This document shows, piece by piece, positions 18,306 through 27,652 of a stretch of DNA of 64,000 bases. Source of the stretch: Bifidobacterium olomucense (GTDB lineage Bacteria; Actinomycetota; Actinomycetes; Actinomycetales; Bifidobacteriaceae); contig NZ_JAAIIG010000008.1 in the NCBI RefSeq assembly GCF_012932375.1, forward strand, positions 51,693 through 115,692. The letters are read 5' to 3'. The notes under the pieces are model-generated. The model ran no database searches. It was given only the letters and a program-made list of their open reading frames with translations, and had not been told where the DNA came from. Within the stretch, counting starts at the first letter, position 1. Every line of letters starts with the position of its first letter. The translations under genes were made by a program, and so were the position numbers.

Positions 18306-19922
18306 TCAGGCGCCGATGGTGGGCGCGGGAACGTCGTCCAATATCTGCGCAATCAGGCTTTCTGCCGTGGCTCCATCGAAAGTGGCTTCCGCAGTGAGCG
18401 TGATGCGGTGAGCAAGCACCGGCAGCGCAAGATCCTTGACATCGTCGGGCACAACATAGGCTCTGCCGTCCGCCGCAGCCCAGATGCGAGCGCAACGGGT
18501 GAGGGCCAGAGCTCCGCGCATGGATGCGCCTACTGTGATTTTCTCGTTGTGCCTCGTCGCCTCGACCAGACGTACGATATATTCACGAATGGCGTCATCC
18601 ACGTAGATACCGGAGGCGACTTGACGCATATGCATAACCTCATCGCCGGTCAGTACCGGGGAAACGGTCTGTGCCCGATCGGTAATGTCAATTTGCTTGA
18701 GAATATCCACGGAAACGTCATGGCCGGGATACCCGACCGAGGTTTTGATGAGGAATCGGTCCATCTGGGCTTCGGGTAGCTTATAGGTGCCGAGCTGCTC
18801 GATGGGATTCTGCGTGGCGATTACGATAAACGGCTGAGGAACGTCATGTGTCACGCCATCGACAGTGACTTTCTGTTCCTCCATAACCTCCAGCAACGCG
18901 GACTGGGTTTTCGGCGAGGCTCGATTGATCTCGTCGGCCAGCACGATGGAAGCGAAAATCGGGCCTTCCCTGAACTCGAACTCACCGCGTTTCTGATCGT
19001 AGAACGTCACACCCACCACATCCGAGGGCAGCAGATCAGGCGTGAACTGGATACGTTTGAAACTGGTGTCGATGGAATTGGCCAGACCTCGTGCCAACTG
19101 GGTTTTGCCGGTACCTGGGTTATCCTCAAGCAGCACGTGGCCGCCGACCATCAGCGCGGTTACGCATTGCTTGATTGGTGCGGCTTTGCCGATGACCACT
19201 TGCGAGATATTCTCAACCAAAGCAGTGAAGGAACGTTGGAATTCCTGCACTTCGGCGGTAGGTTGTGGCAATAGGCCGGAATTGATATTGGAAGGCAGTG
19301 TCTGCTGCTGTGCGGCTTGCTGTGCGGGCGCAGGGGATTGGGACTGTGCGGGGGATTGGGATGATGAGGGAGCCTGATTCCGCGCCGCAGCGGAAGCATT
19401 GGATTGGACGTATGCCTGCGTATTGGGCCGCATCATGTTGGATTGCGTTTGGGATTGTGTTCTGGATTGCGGTGGCAGCGTCCCAGTGGCGTGCGGTCCG
19501 CCGGAGATGTCTCCCGCATGACCTGCGTTATAGGAGGTGCCGGCTTTCCCAGGGCGAGGCAAGGCGACCTTGGCGGAGGTTCGAGTGGCATTGTTCGTGT
19601 GCTGGGTACCGTGCGATTGGTGTGGCAACGCAGGTATGGTCTGAGGCTGTGGTTTGACCGCCGTATGATCGTTCGATGCGGGAACGACAGCGGCAGAACG
19701 CGTTGTGCTTGGGCGTTGGGGCAGGTTTGGCTTTGCCGTGGACGGCGTTCCGGCTGTGACATGAGATGTTGAATCTGACGGCTCCGCAGCAATTTGGTCT
19801 GCAATATTACCGGATTGTTGAGACGCGATGTCTGTAACATGTGTGACGTCAGACAAATGCGTTGCGTCAGACAGTTGCGTCATATCGGAAAGCCGAGTCG
19901 CATCATCGATGTGTTCGCTCAT
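18306..19922 (-). CDS. MoxR-family AAA+ ATPase with long disordered N-terminus
   Basis: 538 residues, where a typical MoxR has about 320-350. Residues 1 to about 215 are low complexity, starting with repeated xLSD motifs (TRLSD, TQLSD, THLSD) and continuing Ser/Pro/Gln-rich. The AAA core follows: Walker A NPGTGKTQ (about 270), Walker B LADEINRASPKTQSALLEVM (about 330), then a sensor region ATQNPIEQLGTYKLPEAQMD. MoxR ATPases act as chaperones that assemble or remodel partner proteins, often DUF58/VWA proteins. It starts 9 bases after the FN3 stop and precedes DUF58, so it is the aaa-atp gene of the PFNA cluster. The Ser/Thr-rich extension could be a kinase target and FHA ligand (inference). 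Confidence 0.9.
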   Translation of the reverse strand: MSEHIDDATRLSDMTQLSDATHLSDVTHVTDIASQQSGNIADQIAAEPSDSTSHVTAGTPSTAKPNLPQRPSTTRSAAVVPASNDHTAVKPQPQTIPALPHQSHGTQHTNNATRTSAKVALPRPGKAGTSYNAGHAGDISGGPHATGTLPPQSRTQSQTQSNMMRPNTQAYVQSNASAAARNQAPSSSQSPAQSQSPAPAQQAAQQQTLPSNINSGLLPQPTAEVQEFQRSFTALVENISQVVIGKAAPIKQCVTALMVGGHVLLEDNPGTGKTQLARGLANSIDTSFKRIQFTPDLLPSDVVGVTFYDQKRGEFEFREGPIFASIVLADEINRASPKTQSALLEVMEEQKVTVDGVTHDVPQPFIVIATQNPIEQLGTYKLPEAQMDRFLIKTSVGYPGHDVSVDILKQIDITDRAQTVSPVLTGDEVMHMRQVASGIYVDDAIREYIVRLVEATRHNEKITVGASMRGALALTRCARIWAAADGRAYVVPDDVKDLALPVLAHRITLTAEATFDGATAESLIAQILDDVPAPTIGA

Positions 19923-19931
19923 GGGATTCTC

Positions 19932-22900
19932 CTACTGCTGCTGGTTGGTGGATGTGTCACGTATTGGGGTATTGGCCATGCCGAGTATCCAAGGATTGTT
20001 GATGAGGGTGTCCGCATGCACTCCGGATTTAAACGATGACATGGATGCGCTCGGTGAGTCTGAATTGTCATTGCTGTCCTCGCCGGTTGAGCTGCTGTCG
20101 TTGTTGTCTCCTCCATCTGATGTCGATGGTCGTGTGCCCTCGATGGTGCCGCCCTCGGCGGTGTTGGACAATTCATCCAACCCCTGTTTGCCGGTGACTT
20201 TGACGCTCCAGTGATATTCGCCATCGTCGGCCTTTGGAAGGTCTGTGACGTCCAACGATTGATTCGGAGTGCCGGGCGTCCACGTAAATGGCGTGTCGTT
20301 GATGATGATTTGGATATCGGCAGGTTTGCCATAGGTGTTGACCGTTCCACCAGTGACTTTGACTATATTGCCGTTCTCCGCCCACCGCAGCTCGGTTGGC
20401 GCGCTGATCTTTGCTTTGACCTTGTAGGTATATGGGCTACCGCCTGACGGTCCTCCTGTAGCCGGGGCGCTTTCCGTGCCATTGAGTATCTGCGTGACGG
20501 TTGCATTGCTGCACACCGTCCATGGTTCCATGGTGAACGTCGCTGAGGTTCCGTTGACGGTCTTGGTTCCAAATCCATCAGCGGTGACCCGGTATGACTG
20601 TGCGTGACCGTTCTTGTTCCATTCGACGGTGCACTGGCCGTCGTCTCCGCTCGTGGTCACATCGGTGGGCGACGGAACCGTGTAATGCGGAACGAATGAG
20701 GCTTTGCCTGTGGCGGCTGTGGCGGAAGAGCGTTCCGGCACCACCTTGGCCGTTATCGTGATTTCATCGGTGTTGAGCTGGGATTCAGCGATATCGAAAG
20801 TGATGTTGCGCACGGAGCAGTCGACCACGTCATTGGTATCACCGCCGATGAGGATTTCCTCGCATCCCGCATTACGGTTGTTGTTCAATGTGATAACGGC
20901 TTTGCCGTCTGTGCCATTGTTGGACAACGTTACCGACGGCGCATCCGGATTACCCCATATGTCACTGGGTTCGGATGCAGCGGATGCCGCACCCCAATTG
21001 ACCTTGTTATGCGCCTTGACGGTTGCGGTTACGGTAGCGCCATCTGAAATATCCGCATTGTTGAAGGTGAAGACCATTTCGGTGTTGGTACCGCTGGTTT
21101 CCTTGGTCTGTTGCGCACCGGTTCCGCTGAGGGTCACTGTCACCGAATAGTTGTCTACGGCACTGAAGTCGCCGGTCGGTGCCTTCCATGTGACTGTGGC
21201 TTTGGCGTTTCCTCCGGATACCGTTACTTTCGTAGGAGCGGTGGGGACTTTGTCCGGCGTGGCATCGACGGATGTGGACGGCTTGGACCATCCAACTTCG
21301 TTTTGCGCCGCAACGGTGAACGAGTAGGTTTCGCCATTCTTCAGGCCGGTGACCTGACATGCGGTGACTGCGCCGCAATCCTTTTCTCCTTCGCTGGCTC
21401 CGGTCCAGTTCACCCGGTAGTTGGTGATCGGGCTGCCATTGGCATTGCCGGCCGTCCATGAGAGATTCACCGCACCGTCCTGTGGTTCTCCGGCCACTGG
21501 CGAGAGCAATGGGGAATCGGGTTTGTCGATCACCGATACGGTGATCGTACCGGTAATTTCACGTTCCCGGGTTTTGGTACCGTCTTGCACGGTGACAATG
21601 ACATTGCTGGATGAAGCTCCCAGATTCGATGCGGCGGCAATGGTGATACGCCCTGAAGCGTCGCAGCCGGTTACTGTGAGTTTGCCGGCATTATCGACAC
21701 GACATCCCACCACCGTCAGGGAAGTATCCGGGAACGGATTGTAGGCACCGGAAAGAATATTGACGGAATCGTTGCTACCGGCCTTGATCTGCAGCGTCTT
21801 TCCGTTCACACGAGCCAATGGTCGTGTGGAGGAAACCACGCGTACCGTTACTCCGGCGTTGACAGTACCGGCGCTGTAGGCGATTTGGATGGGCACAGAT
21901 ACGGTCGTACCGGGAGAGGCATCCTTGGCGGCGGAGATTTGCAGGGTGCCGGAGGAAGACAGATTCGTGGTGATCTGTGCGGACGATGCCCCGCCGCCTG
22001 AATAGGTGTACTGTTTCTCATCGTCATAGACGCCTGCCGGTGCATGGGTGAGTGCGGTCAAATCGATGGTTTTTGTTCCGGCTCCCGCTTCGACGTCAAT
22101 GGTGGATGACGAGAACGTTGGGGGTGGTACATTGCGTCCCACCACTGTGATTTGCAAGGTGATCACAGCGGTATTGATGATCTTGGTCTTATCCGTTCCC
22201 TGTTTGCCGTCCACTGCGGTGAAGGTGATCGAAGCGGGACCGGCATAATCCTTGGCGGCGGTGAACTTCAGCGTTTTGTCGTTCACATACAGATCGGAAT
22301 TGGAAGCCTTTGTTGCGCTGACGGATCCGGCGCTTTCGATATACGGTTCTTTGCCTGCTCCTACGCGGACATAGTCATTGATGTTGATTTCGATGGTCTC
22401 ACGTGCATTGACCTTCAACTCCGGAGCCTTGGGACGTAGCGTGGGTGGGAAAACGCCATAGGCCGGTACTTGAATGAACGCCGTGGAGGTGATGTCGTAG
22501 GTGGTGTTGGTCACCGTATAGGGAATGGAATGTGCCTGCGAAGTAAGATCGACCGTGATGATGGTTGAGTGCTCGCTGCCCTTGACCCGTGCATGGTCCG
22601 CTGCGGAAGGATGTACACCGACCTTGAGTTCGCCGACTGTTCCGGAAGGATTCGCTATCCACTGAGAAACATCGACATCCACGGATTTCTTGTCAATGGT
22701 GGCTGCGGATGGTACGCGGTAATCATAGGCAGTGGGTGGCTCGATTGGGGCGTTCGGATCGACGTTTACCGTCAATGTGGCGGTATCGGAAAGTCCTGCC
22801 TTGTCTTTGACCGTGTAGGCGATATAAGCTGTGGTGGCATTCGCCGGAGTGGTAAATGACAGCATATTGTCGGTCACTGTCACGCCATCAATGCCTTGGA

Positions 22901-25900
22901 CCTCAAGCTGCTTGTCGACGGTCAACTCGGTATTGTCCCCTGAAATATCATTCTGGGTGACCGGCACCGTGGCCGCGGTGTTTGGCCTGAGCGTTATTTC
23001 GTCGTCACGGGCGTACACGCCTGAATCGGAGGCACCTTGGAACACGCCCACTCGAATCTGGGCCTGTGCTCGTTGTCCGGTCCAATCTTCCACTGCATAG
23101 GAGAAGGTATCGGTGCCGGAGGAATCAGGGTAGGACTCATAGACCAGGTAATCCGAACCGACTTCGGTGATACGGCCCAGAGATGGTGCTTTGTTGCCTA
23201 ATCCGAGCAGCTGATCATCGTCGCCGTCCGCATCGATGCCTGTTAAGGTGATGGGAATGCGGACTTTCTGTCCGGCTGCCACCTGAGCTTCGACATCATG
23301 CGGCGTGGGAGCGGCCTTTCCGGCAGCGTCGCTGCGATGCACGGTGATGGTAATGATGGCAGAAGCTACATTGCCCAGATTGTCCTCGACCGTATAGGTG
23401 ACGGGGAATACGCCGGTTGTGTCGGATGCCTGATATCGTACGGTGTCTCCGGAGACGAATACCAGACCATGGAATGTGTTCTTATCGTATTGCAGGTTGT
23501 TTTTCAGTTTTACCGTGGTGCCGTCCGAATACGTGACATGATCGAGTACGTCCACTGACACGATGCCGTTGGTGCGTACCTGCGTATTGACGTTGTCGGC
23601 TTTGGGCACCGAATTTGCTGCGGTAAGTGCCGGCGGCTGCAGGATGATGGTACCTTTTGCCGATCCCTTGGCGTTCGCCACTGTATATGTTATGGATACC
23701 GGCTTTGAAGGCACTTGACGTGCTGTGATATAGACACGCTTATGGCTGACCAGTCCGACCTTGATACCAGAACTGGCGTCGGCATTTACGGAGGTCACGG
23801 AAAGTACTCCGCCCATTGGATCGACGTCATTGGTCAATGGTTCCACGATTGCGGTGTTGTCTGCACCCAGCAAAGCCACATCATTGGCAGCTACAGGTTT
23901 GGCGGCTTCACCGGTTACGGCTTGCACCTCCACACGGGCAAGGCCAGTGGCGGGAAGCGATCCTTGGGTGATGGTGTAGGACACATAATAGGTGCCGGGA
24001 TCGTTGGCCTTGAAGTTGATGGACATGGTGGCTGCATTCGCAGTGGTGCTGGCCCCTTTCGGCGTATCCACTTGGCTGAGCTGCGCGGGCTGCGAGGATG
24101 TGGTATGCACATAAGGGGTGAGTTCGATGACGGTGTCTGTATTGGGAGCGGTGGTTTTTGCCACCGGGTCGATAACTGCAGCCAAGGTGTTTGCCGGTTT
24201 GATGGAAAAGTACATCATGCCGGTTCCGGTATCTTCGCCATCGGAGGCGGTGAGTTCCACGCCCACTCGTCCTGATTCCAGCGCTCCGGTATTGAACGTC
24301 AGCTGTCCGTCCGCTCGTGTGGATACCTGTACCTGATCGGTGTTCTGGGCCACGGCCGAGATCAGAGTGAGCGGATCTCCATCCGGGTCGATAAAGCTGC
24401 CGAGTGCATTGGCTGTATAGCTGGCTCCCTGTTCCACGTCTATTTCCGGCGGCGTGTCGAACTGTCGCGGTGCGTGGTTGTCTGATCCACTGAGCGTGAC
24501 AGTCGCTGTGGCGCTGGATGTCTGGCCTCGTCCATCGGAGATTTCATAGGTGAAGGTGAGTGTGCCTGCCGATGCGGAGGACGCATCAAGCTGGAGATAT
24601 CGTCCGTCATAGATCGGTGAAATAGTAACGTCTTTATTGTTCGGAGCTCCGACCGAATTGATGCGGAGTACGGAGCAGTCGGTCTGCTCGTCATTGCGCA
24701 ATACATCGAGAATCTGCTCCGAACCCGCCCGAGCGCCGAATTCGTCGTCTTCCGCTTTGATCTGTCCGGACTGTGCCGAGCAGGTTTTTGCGAAATCGTG
24801 ATGGTTGTTGGCCGAATCGCTGTTCTGTTGTTCCTTTTCGGTTTGCTCGGTTTGGACTCGGTTCCATTGAATTTTGATGACCTTGGTGGAATCATCCGGA
24901 TTCCATACATTGCCGTCAACTACATCATTAAGCACCACCAGACGGTGGTTGGTGCGAAACACGAGTTCGGACGTGGTGTTGACGGAGTCAAGGCTCTCGA
25001 ATTGCTTGGTGTCTGCGGCAGAACAGACTCGAATGTAGTTGCTGGCTTTCTGACTCCAGGCTGCATATACGCATCCATTGGTGGACACCGGCTGCGCCGC
25101 TTCAGCCTTGCCTGAATGGGCGATAAAGTTCGCAGAGGCACCGGATTTCAGCGGTATCAAGGCAAGGCCGCGAGGCGAGGATGCGGCTACCCAGCTGTCC
25201 TGCTTGTCGTCGGTGGGCGGCGCTTGCAAGGTGAGTGAGCCGGTGGTGTCTACTTGCACGCGTCCCTTGTGAGAAATAACGGTGTTGCCGGAAGCGATTA
25301 CCGGCTGTGTTCCAACGACTGTGAAGCTGTCAGCCGCTTGCTGCGCGCCATTGGTCAGCGATCCGACTTCCTGGGCGTTCGAGGCTTCTGGACTGTCGAG
25401 AGTAAGTACCATGCCATCGGATGGCCTGTACCCGTATACTGTGCCGTCGTTGGTTACAGCGATGCGGCCTCCTTCGCCCAGTTTCATTTGAGGTTCGGAG
25501 GTAGTTGGCGTCACCGCGTCGAGATGTTCGGTGAGGCCCGCCCATACATTGCCGGTTTTCTCGTTGATGAAGGCGATGGCATCGCCGCCGATTACGGCGG
25601 TGGTCTGCGATTTGAGATCTGTTTTTGCGTCAGTGCCTACTGTGGAGGCTTTGATCGAGAATGCTTTGGACGGCTCGGTGAGTACGGTGTCGCCATCATG
25701 TTGAACGACATCGAAACGTGACGCGGTGGAGGCTACACCAGCATCCGGCTCTTTGTTCTTTACATTGAATCGTGCCGCTTTGTGATTGTTGAGAGACGTG
25801 ATCCAAACAGTGCCGTCATCCAGCTGGACATGGCGTCGGGTGACGGTGCTGATAATCAGAGAACCGGCCACCAGCCCGGCGAGCAGCAACAACGTAATCA

Positions 25901-25997
25901 CCGGCAGCGTCCATCGATGTCCGCCGGAAGGCATAAGTCGACGCAGTATGGCACCTAGGCGTCTGCGCCGCTCATATGACTGGGCTGATACGCTCAT
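19932..25997 (-). CDS. fn3: Giant FN3/Ig-repeat surface protein of the PFNA cluster
   Basis: 2021 residues. A basic cytoplasmic tip (YERRRRLGAILRR) precedes one transmembrane helix (LPVITLLLLAGLVAGSLIIS, about 32-52). The outer part then holds a region of about 370 residues with short WVAASSPRGLALIP-like beta repeats that may form a propeller, and many Ig/cadherin-like modules (about 430-1480) with joints such as YEISDGRGQTSS, YTVEDNLGN and YTVKDKAGL. Two fibronectin type III domains follow (about 1490-1585 and 1588-1690; DGAVNLSWTAGNANGSPITN, YSFTVAAQNEVGWSKPS), then more beta-sandwich modules and a Ser/Asp-rich tail. Established for B. longum: an FN3 fragment of this cluster binds human TNF-alpha in vitro (literature memory). 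Topology is N-in, C-out. The kinase lies 106 bases upstream, with a possible own promoter between. Confidence 0.9.
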   Translation of the reverse strand: MSVSAQSYERRRRLGAILRRLMPSGGHRWTLPVITLLLLAGLVAGSLIISTVTRRHVQLDDGTVWITSLNNHKAARFNVKNKEPDAGVASTASRFDVVQHDGDTVLTEPSKAFSIKASTVGTDAKTDLKSQTTAVIGGDAIAFINEKTGNVWAGLTEHLDAVTPTTSEPQMKLGEGGRIAVTNDGTVYGYRPSDGMVLTLDSPEASNAQEVGSLTNGAQQAADSFTVVGTQPVIASGNTVISHKGRVQVDTTGSLTLQAPPTDDKQDSWVAASSPRGLALIPLKSGASANFIAHSGKAEAAQPVSTNGCVYAAWSQKASNYIRVCSAADTKQFESLDSVNTTSELVFRTNHRLVVLNDVVDGNVWNPDDSTKVIKIQWNRVQTEQTEKEQQNSDSANNHHDFAKTCSAQSGQIKAEDDEFGARAGSEQILDVLRNDEQTDCSVLRINSVGAPNNKDVTISPIYDGRYLQLDASSASAGTLTFTYEISDGRGQTSSATATVTLSGSDNHAPRQFDTPPEIDVEQGASYTANALGSFIDPDGDPLTLISAVAQNTDQVQVSTRADGQLTFNTGALESGRVGVELTASDGEDTGTGMMYFSIKPANTLAAVIDPVAKTTAPNTDTVIELTPYVHTTSSQPAQLSQVDTPKGASTTANAATMSINFKANDPGTYYVSYTITQGSLPATGLARVEVQAVTGEAAKPVAANDVALLGADNTAIVEPLTNDVDPMGGVLSVTSVNADASSGIKVGLVSHKRVYITARQVPSKPVSITYTVANAKGSAKGTIILQPPALTAANSVPKADNVNTQVRTNGIVSVDVLDHVTYSDGTTVKLKNNLQYDKNTFHGLVFVSGDTVRYQASDTTGVFPVTYTVEDNLGNVASAIITITVHRSDAAGKAAPTPHDVEAQVAAGQKVRIPITLTGIDADGDDDQLLGLGNKAPSLGRITEVGSDYLVYESYPDSSGTDTFSYAVEDWTGQRAQAQIRVGVFQGASDSGVYARDDEITLRPNTAATVPVTQNDISGDNTELTVDKQLEVQGIDGVTVTDNMLSFTTPANATTAYIAYTVKDKAGLSDTATLTVNVDPNAPIEPPTAYDYRVPSAATIDKKSVDVDVSQWIANPSGTVGELKVGVHPSAADHARVKGSEHSTIITVDLTSQAHSIPYTVTNTTYDITSTAFIQVPAYGVFPPTLRPKAPELKVNARETIEININDYVRVGAGKEPYIESAGSVSATKASNSDLYVNDKTLKFTAAKDYAGPASITFTAVDGKQGTDKTKIINTAVITLQITVVGRNVPPPTFSSSTIDVEAGAGTKTIDLTALTHAPAGVYDDEKQYTYSGGGASSAQITTNLSSSGTLQISAAKDASPGTTVSVPIQIAYSAGTVNAGVTVRVVSSTRPLARVNGKTLQIKAGSNDSVNILSGAYNPFPDTSLTVVGCRVDNAGKLTVTGCDASGRITIAAASNLGASSSNVIVTVQDGTKTREREITGTITVSVIDKPDSPLLSPVAGEPQDGAVNLSWTAGNANGSPITNYRVNWTGASEGEKDCGAVTACQVTGLKNGETYSFTVAAQNEVGWSKPSTSVDATPDKVPTAPTKVTVSGGNAKATVTWKAPTGDFSAVDNYSVTVTLSGTGAQQTKETSGTNTEMVFTFNNADISDGATVTATVKAHNKVNWGAASAASEPSDIWGNPDAPSVTLSNNGTDGKAVITLNNNRNAGCEEILIGGDTNDVVDCSVRNITFDIAESQLNTDEITITAKVVPERSSATAATGKASFVPHYTVPSPTDVTTSGDDGQCTVEWNKNGHAQSYRVTADGFGTKTVNGTSATFTMEPWTVCSNATVTQILNGTESAPATGGPSGGSPYTYKVKAKISAPTELRWAENGNIVKVTGGTVNTYGKPADIQIIINDTPFTWTPGTPNQSLDVTDLPKADDGEYHWSVKVTGKQGLDELSNTAEGGTIEGTRPSTSDGGDNNDSSSTGEDSNDNSDSPSASMSSFKSGVHADTLINNPWILGMANTPIRDTSTNQQQ

Positions 25998-26030
25998 GTG
26001 GTTCCCTGCCCCTTCTCGCTTCTACTCGTC

Positions 26031-26060
26031 AGTGTAATGGTGCTGCCTTGGGACGTCCAA
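26031..26060 (-). promoter_or_regulatory. Candidate promoter of fn3
   Basis: On the minus strand, TTGGAC (26060-26055) and TACACT (26036-26031) are separated by 18 bases, about 34 bases before the fn3 ATG. It would allow fn3 transcription apart from the kinase. Prediction by eye only. Confidence 0.35.
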
Positions 26061-26103
26061 GCCATGACTATGACTTAAACGCGCAACGTAGGTGAGGTGT
26101 ACC

Positions 26104-27522
26104 TTATTGTGGCTTGGCGGCACACCCGATTGTCGGCGTTGCGGACATTTGATGGTTCTTGCGCACGATGGATACCTGTATGCATGTCTGTTGACCATCT
26201 TGCGGGTCAACGGTCACAGTGGTGTCGGATGTGGTTGTGGTCTGAGTGCTTTGATCTGCACCGTCTCCTTGCACCAAGGCCCAAGCGTAGGAATCGCCCT
26301 GCTGCTGATCTGGGTTCGTCCAGGTGAAGGTCACGGATGAGCCGTCTGCGGCGTACGTGCCGGTCAGATGCTCAGGGCTGGGAACCGTGGCATCGTCTGT
26401 GCCGGTAACGGTGTCGTCCTGCTGATTGAGGGTGTTGTCGTTATCTTGGGTGCCGGCACCGGCCAATTGTTTGGTCTCGGCCCCGGAAGTGCTATCCAGC
26501 CGGGGGAGTACGCCATAGACGAATACCAATGCCACCGCAACTATCGCAGCCGCTACTGCCGTTGCTATGGCCGCTGGCTTAATCCATGCCCGGTTCTGGA
26601 CGGTGCTGCGAACAGTTGGTGCATTGCCGTTACGGGGTCTTTCAATGTCTTTGGGGTAGGGTGGCATGCCTTCCACCGTCACCGGTGTGGCATGGCCGAA
26701 GTTCGCGAATTGCACGCGTTGCATGGCTCGTGCGAACTCCAGCGCGGAATAGTAGCGTTGGTCTGGATTCTTGTTCAGTGCCCGGCGCAACACCGATTCC
26801 ACGTCCGCTGGCACGTCCGGACGGTTCAGGCGAGGCAGCGGCTGGTTGATGATCAGTGAGATGAGCTCCGATTGGGTATGCGGATGATATTCATGCTGGA
26901 ATGGCGAATATCCTACGAACATGGCGTACAGTGTGGCCGCAAGAGAATAAATGTCGGCGGCCTCCGATCCGTTGGTCAGATGCTGGAGGACCTCAGGCGG
27001 TGCCCATGGCGGGGAGAAACCGGTCTCAGTGCGGTCGTAGACATCGGTGGAGATACCGAAATCCGCCAATACCGGCAAGCCTTGCGCGGTGATGAGAATA
27101 TTGCTGGGCTTGATATCGTGATGAATGATATTGGCCCGATGCGCAGTGAACAGCGCGCTTGACAGTTTGATTCCCAGATCAAGTACCTGATCGCAGGTCA
27201 TGGACCGGGCTTTCATCACGCTGTTATAGGTGCCGCCCGGAGCATATTCGATAATAATGTATCCATGCCCGTCCGAAGTGACGCCAGCGCCGTATACGGG
27301 CAGGATATAGGGATGCGAGGAAAGCTTGGCCATGAAATTCGCTTCGCGGTTGAACAATGCCGCTGCGCGTGGATCCAATGTCTTGGCGCTTACCTTTACC
27401 GCTACGGGACGAACCGGCATGCGTTGGTTGTATAGATATACGGTGGCGGTGGCTCCACTGCCAAGCAACTGGACGAAATCATATCCCGGTATTTTCGGCG
27501 GCCTCATCGGTATGCCGGTCAT
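26104..27522 (-). CDS. pkb2: Transmembrane Ser/Thr protein kinase (PFNA-cluster Pkb2 type)
   Basis: 472 residues from ATG 27522, selected over ATG 27540 because ggaggg lies just before it. The kinase domain (about 14-275) has the glycine loop GSGATATVY, catalytic Lys in VAVKVSAK, IIHHDIKPSNIL (H134-H135-D136) and ADFGIS. The catalytic loop is HHD instead of HRD, a non-RD kinase. A transmembrane helix follows (about 305-327, IATAVAAAIVAVALVFVYGV), then an outer beta-sandwich segment of FN3 style (VTFTWTNPDQQQGDSYAWAL). There are no PASTA domains. It heads the PFNA operon, whose products include a phosphatase and two FHA readers nearby. The signal sensed by the outer domain is unknown. Confidence 0.92.
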   Translation of the reverse strand: MTGIPMRPPKIPGYDFVQLLGSGATATVYLYNQRMPVRPVAVKVSAKTLDPRAAALFNREANFMAKLSSHPYILPVYGAGVTSDGHGYIIIEYAPGGTYNSVMKARSMTCDQVLDLGIKLSSALFTAHRANIIHHDIKPSNILITAQGLPVLADFGISTDVYDRTETGFSPPWAPPEVLQHLTNGSEAADIYSLAATLYAMFVGYSPFQHEYHPHTQSELISLIINQPLPRLNRPDVPADVESVLRRALNKNPDQRYYSALEFARAMQRVQFANFGHATPVTVEGMPPYPKDIERPRNGNAPTVRSTVQNRAWIKPAAIATAVAAAIVAVALVFVYGVLPRLDSTSGAETKQLAGAGTQDNDNTLNQQDDTVTGTDDATVPSPEHLTGTYAADGSSVTFTWTNPDQQQGDSYAWALVQGDGADQSTQTTTTSDTTVTVDPQDGQQTCIQVSIVRKNHQMSATPTIGCAAKPQ

Positions 27523-27582
27523 GGTCCCCTCCTTCTTCATTGATGAATGCGCTCTTCGCGCTTGCGCAACAGGATACCGCTA

Positions 27583-27612
27583 AGAATACAGTCCGGCATA
27601 GGAGGGCGGTAA
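27583..27612 (-). promoter_or_regulatory. Candidate pkb2 promoter overlapping the palindrome
   Basis: On the minus strand, TTACCG (27612-27607) inside the palindrome and TATTCT (27588-27583) are 18 bases apart. It mirrors the plus-strand candidate. Prediction by eye. Confidence 0.35.
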
Positions 27613-27636
27613 AATTTTACCGCCCTCCTATGCCGG
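27593..27636. repeat. Perfect 44-bp palindrome between divergent pkb2 and adnA-like genes
   Basis: Two 22-bp arms meet with no loop at 27614/27615 (centre taaaatttta). It lies 70 bases from the kinase start and 16 bases from the helicase start. It is not between convergent genes, so a simple terminator role is unlikely; an operator or cruciform is the more natural reading. Confidence 0.9.
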
Positions 27637-27646
27637 GGGTTACGCT
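27617..27646 (+). promoter_or_regulatory. Candidate leaderless promoter of the adnA-like gene
   Basis: TTACCG (27617-27622, in the palindrome) and TACGCT (27641-27646) are 18 bases apart, with ATG only 6 bases after the -10. No clear ribosome-binding site precedes this ATG, which fits a leaderless transcript. Prediction by eye. Confidence 0.35.
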
Positions 27647-27652
27647 TGAGCC

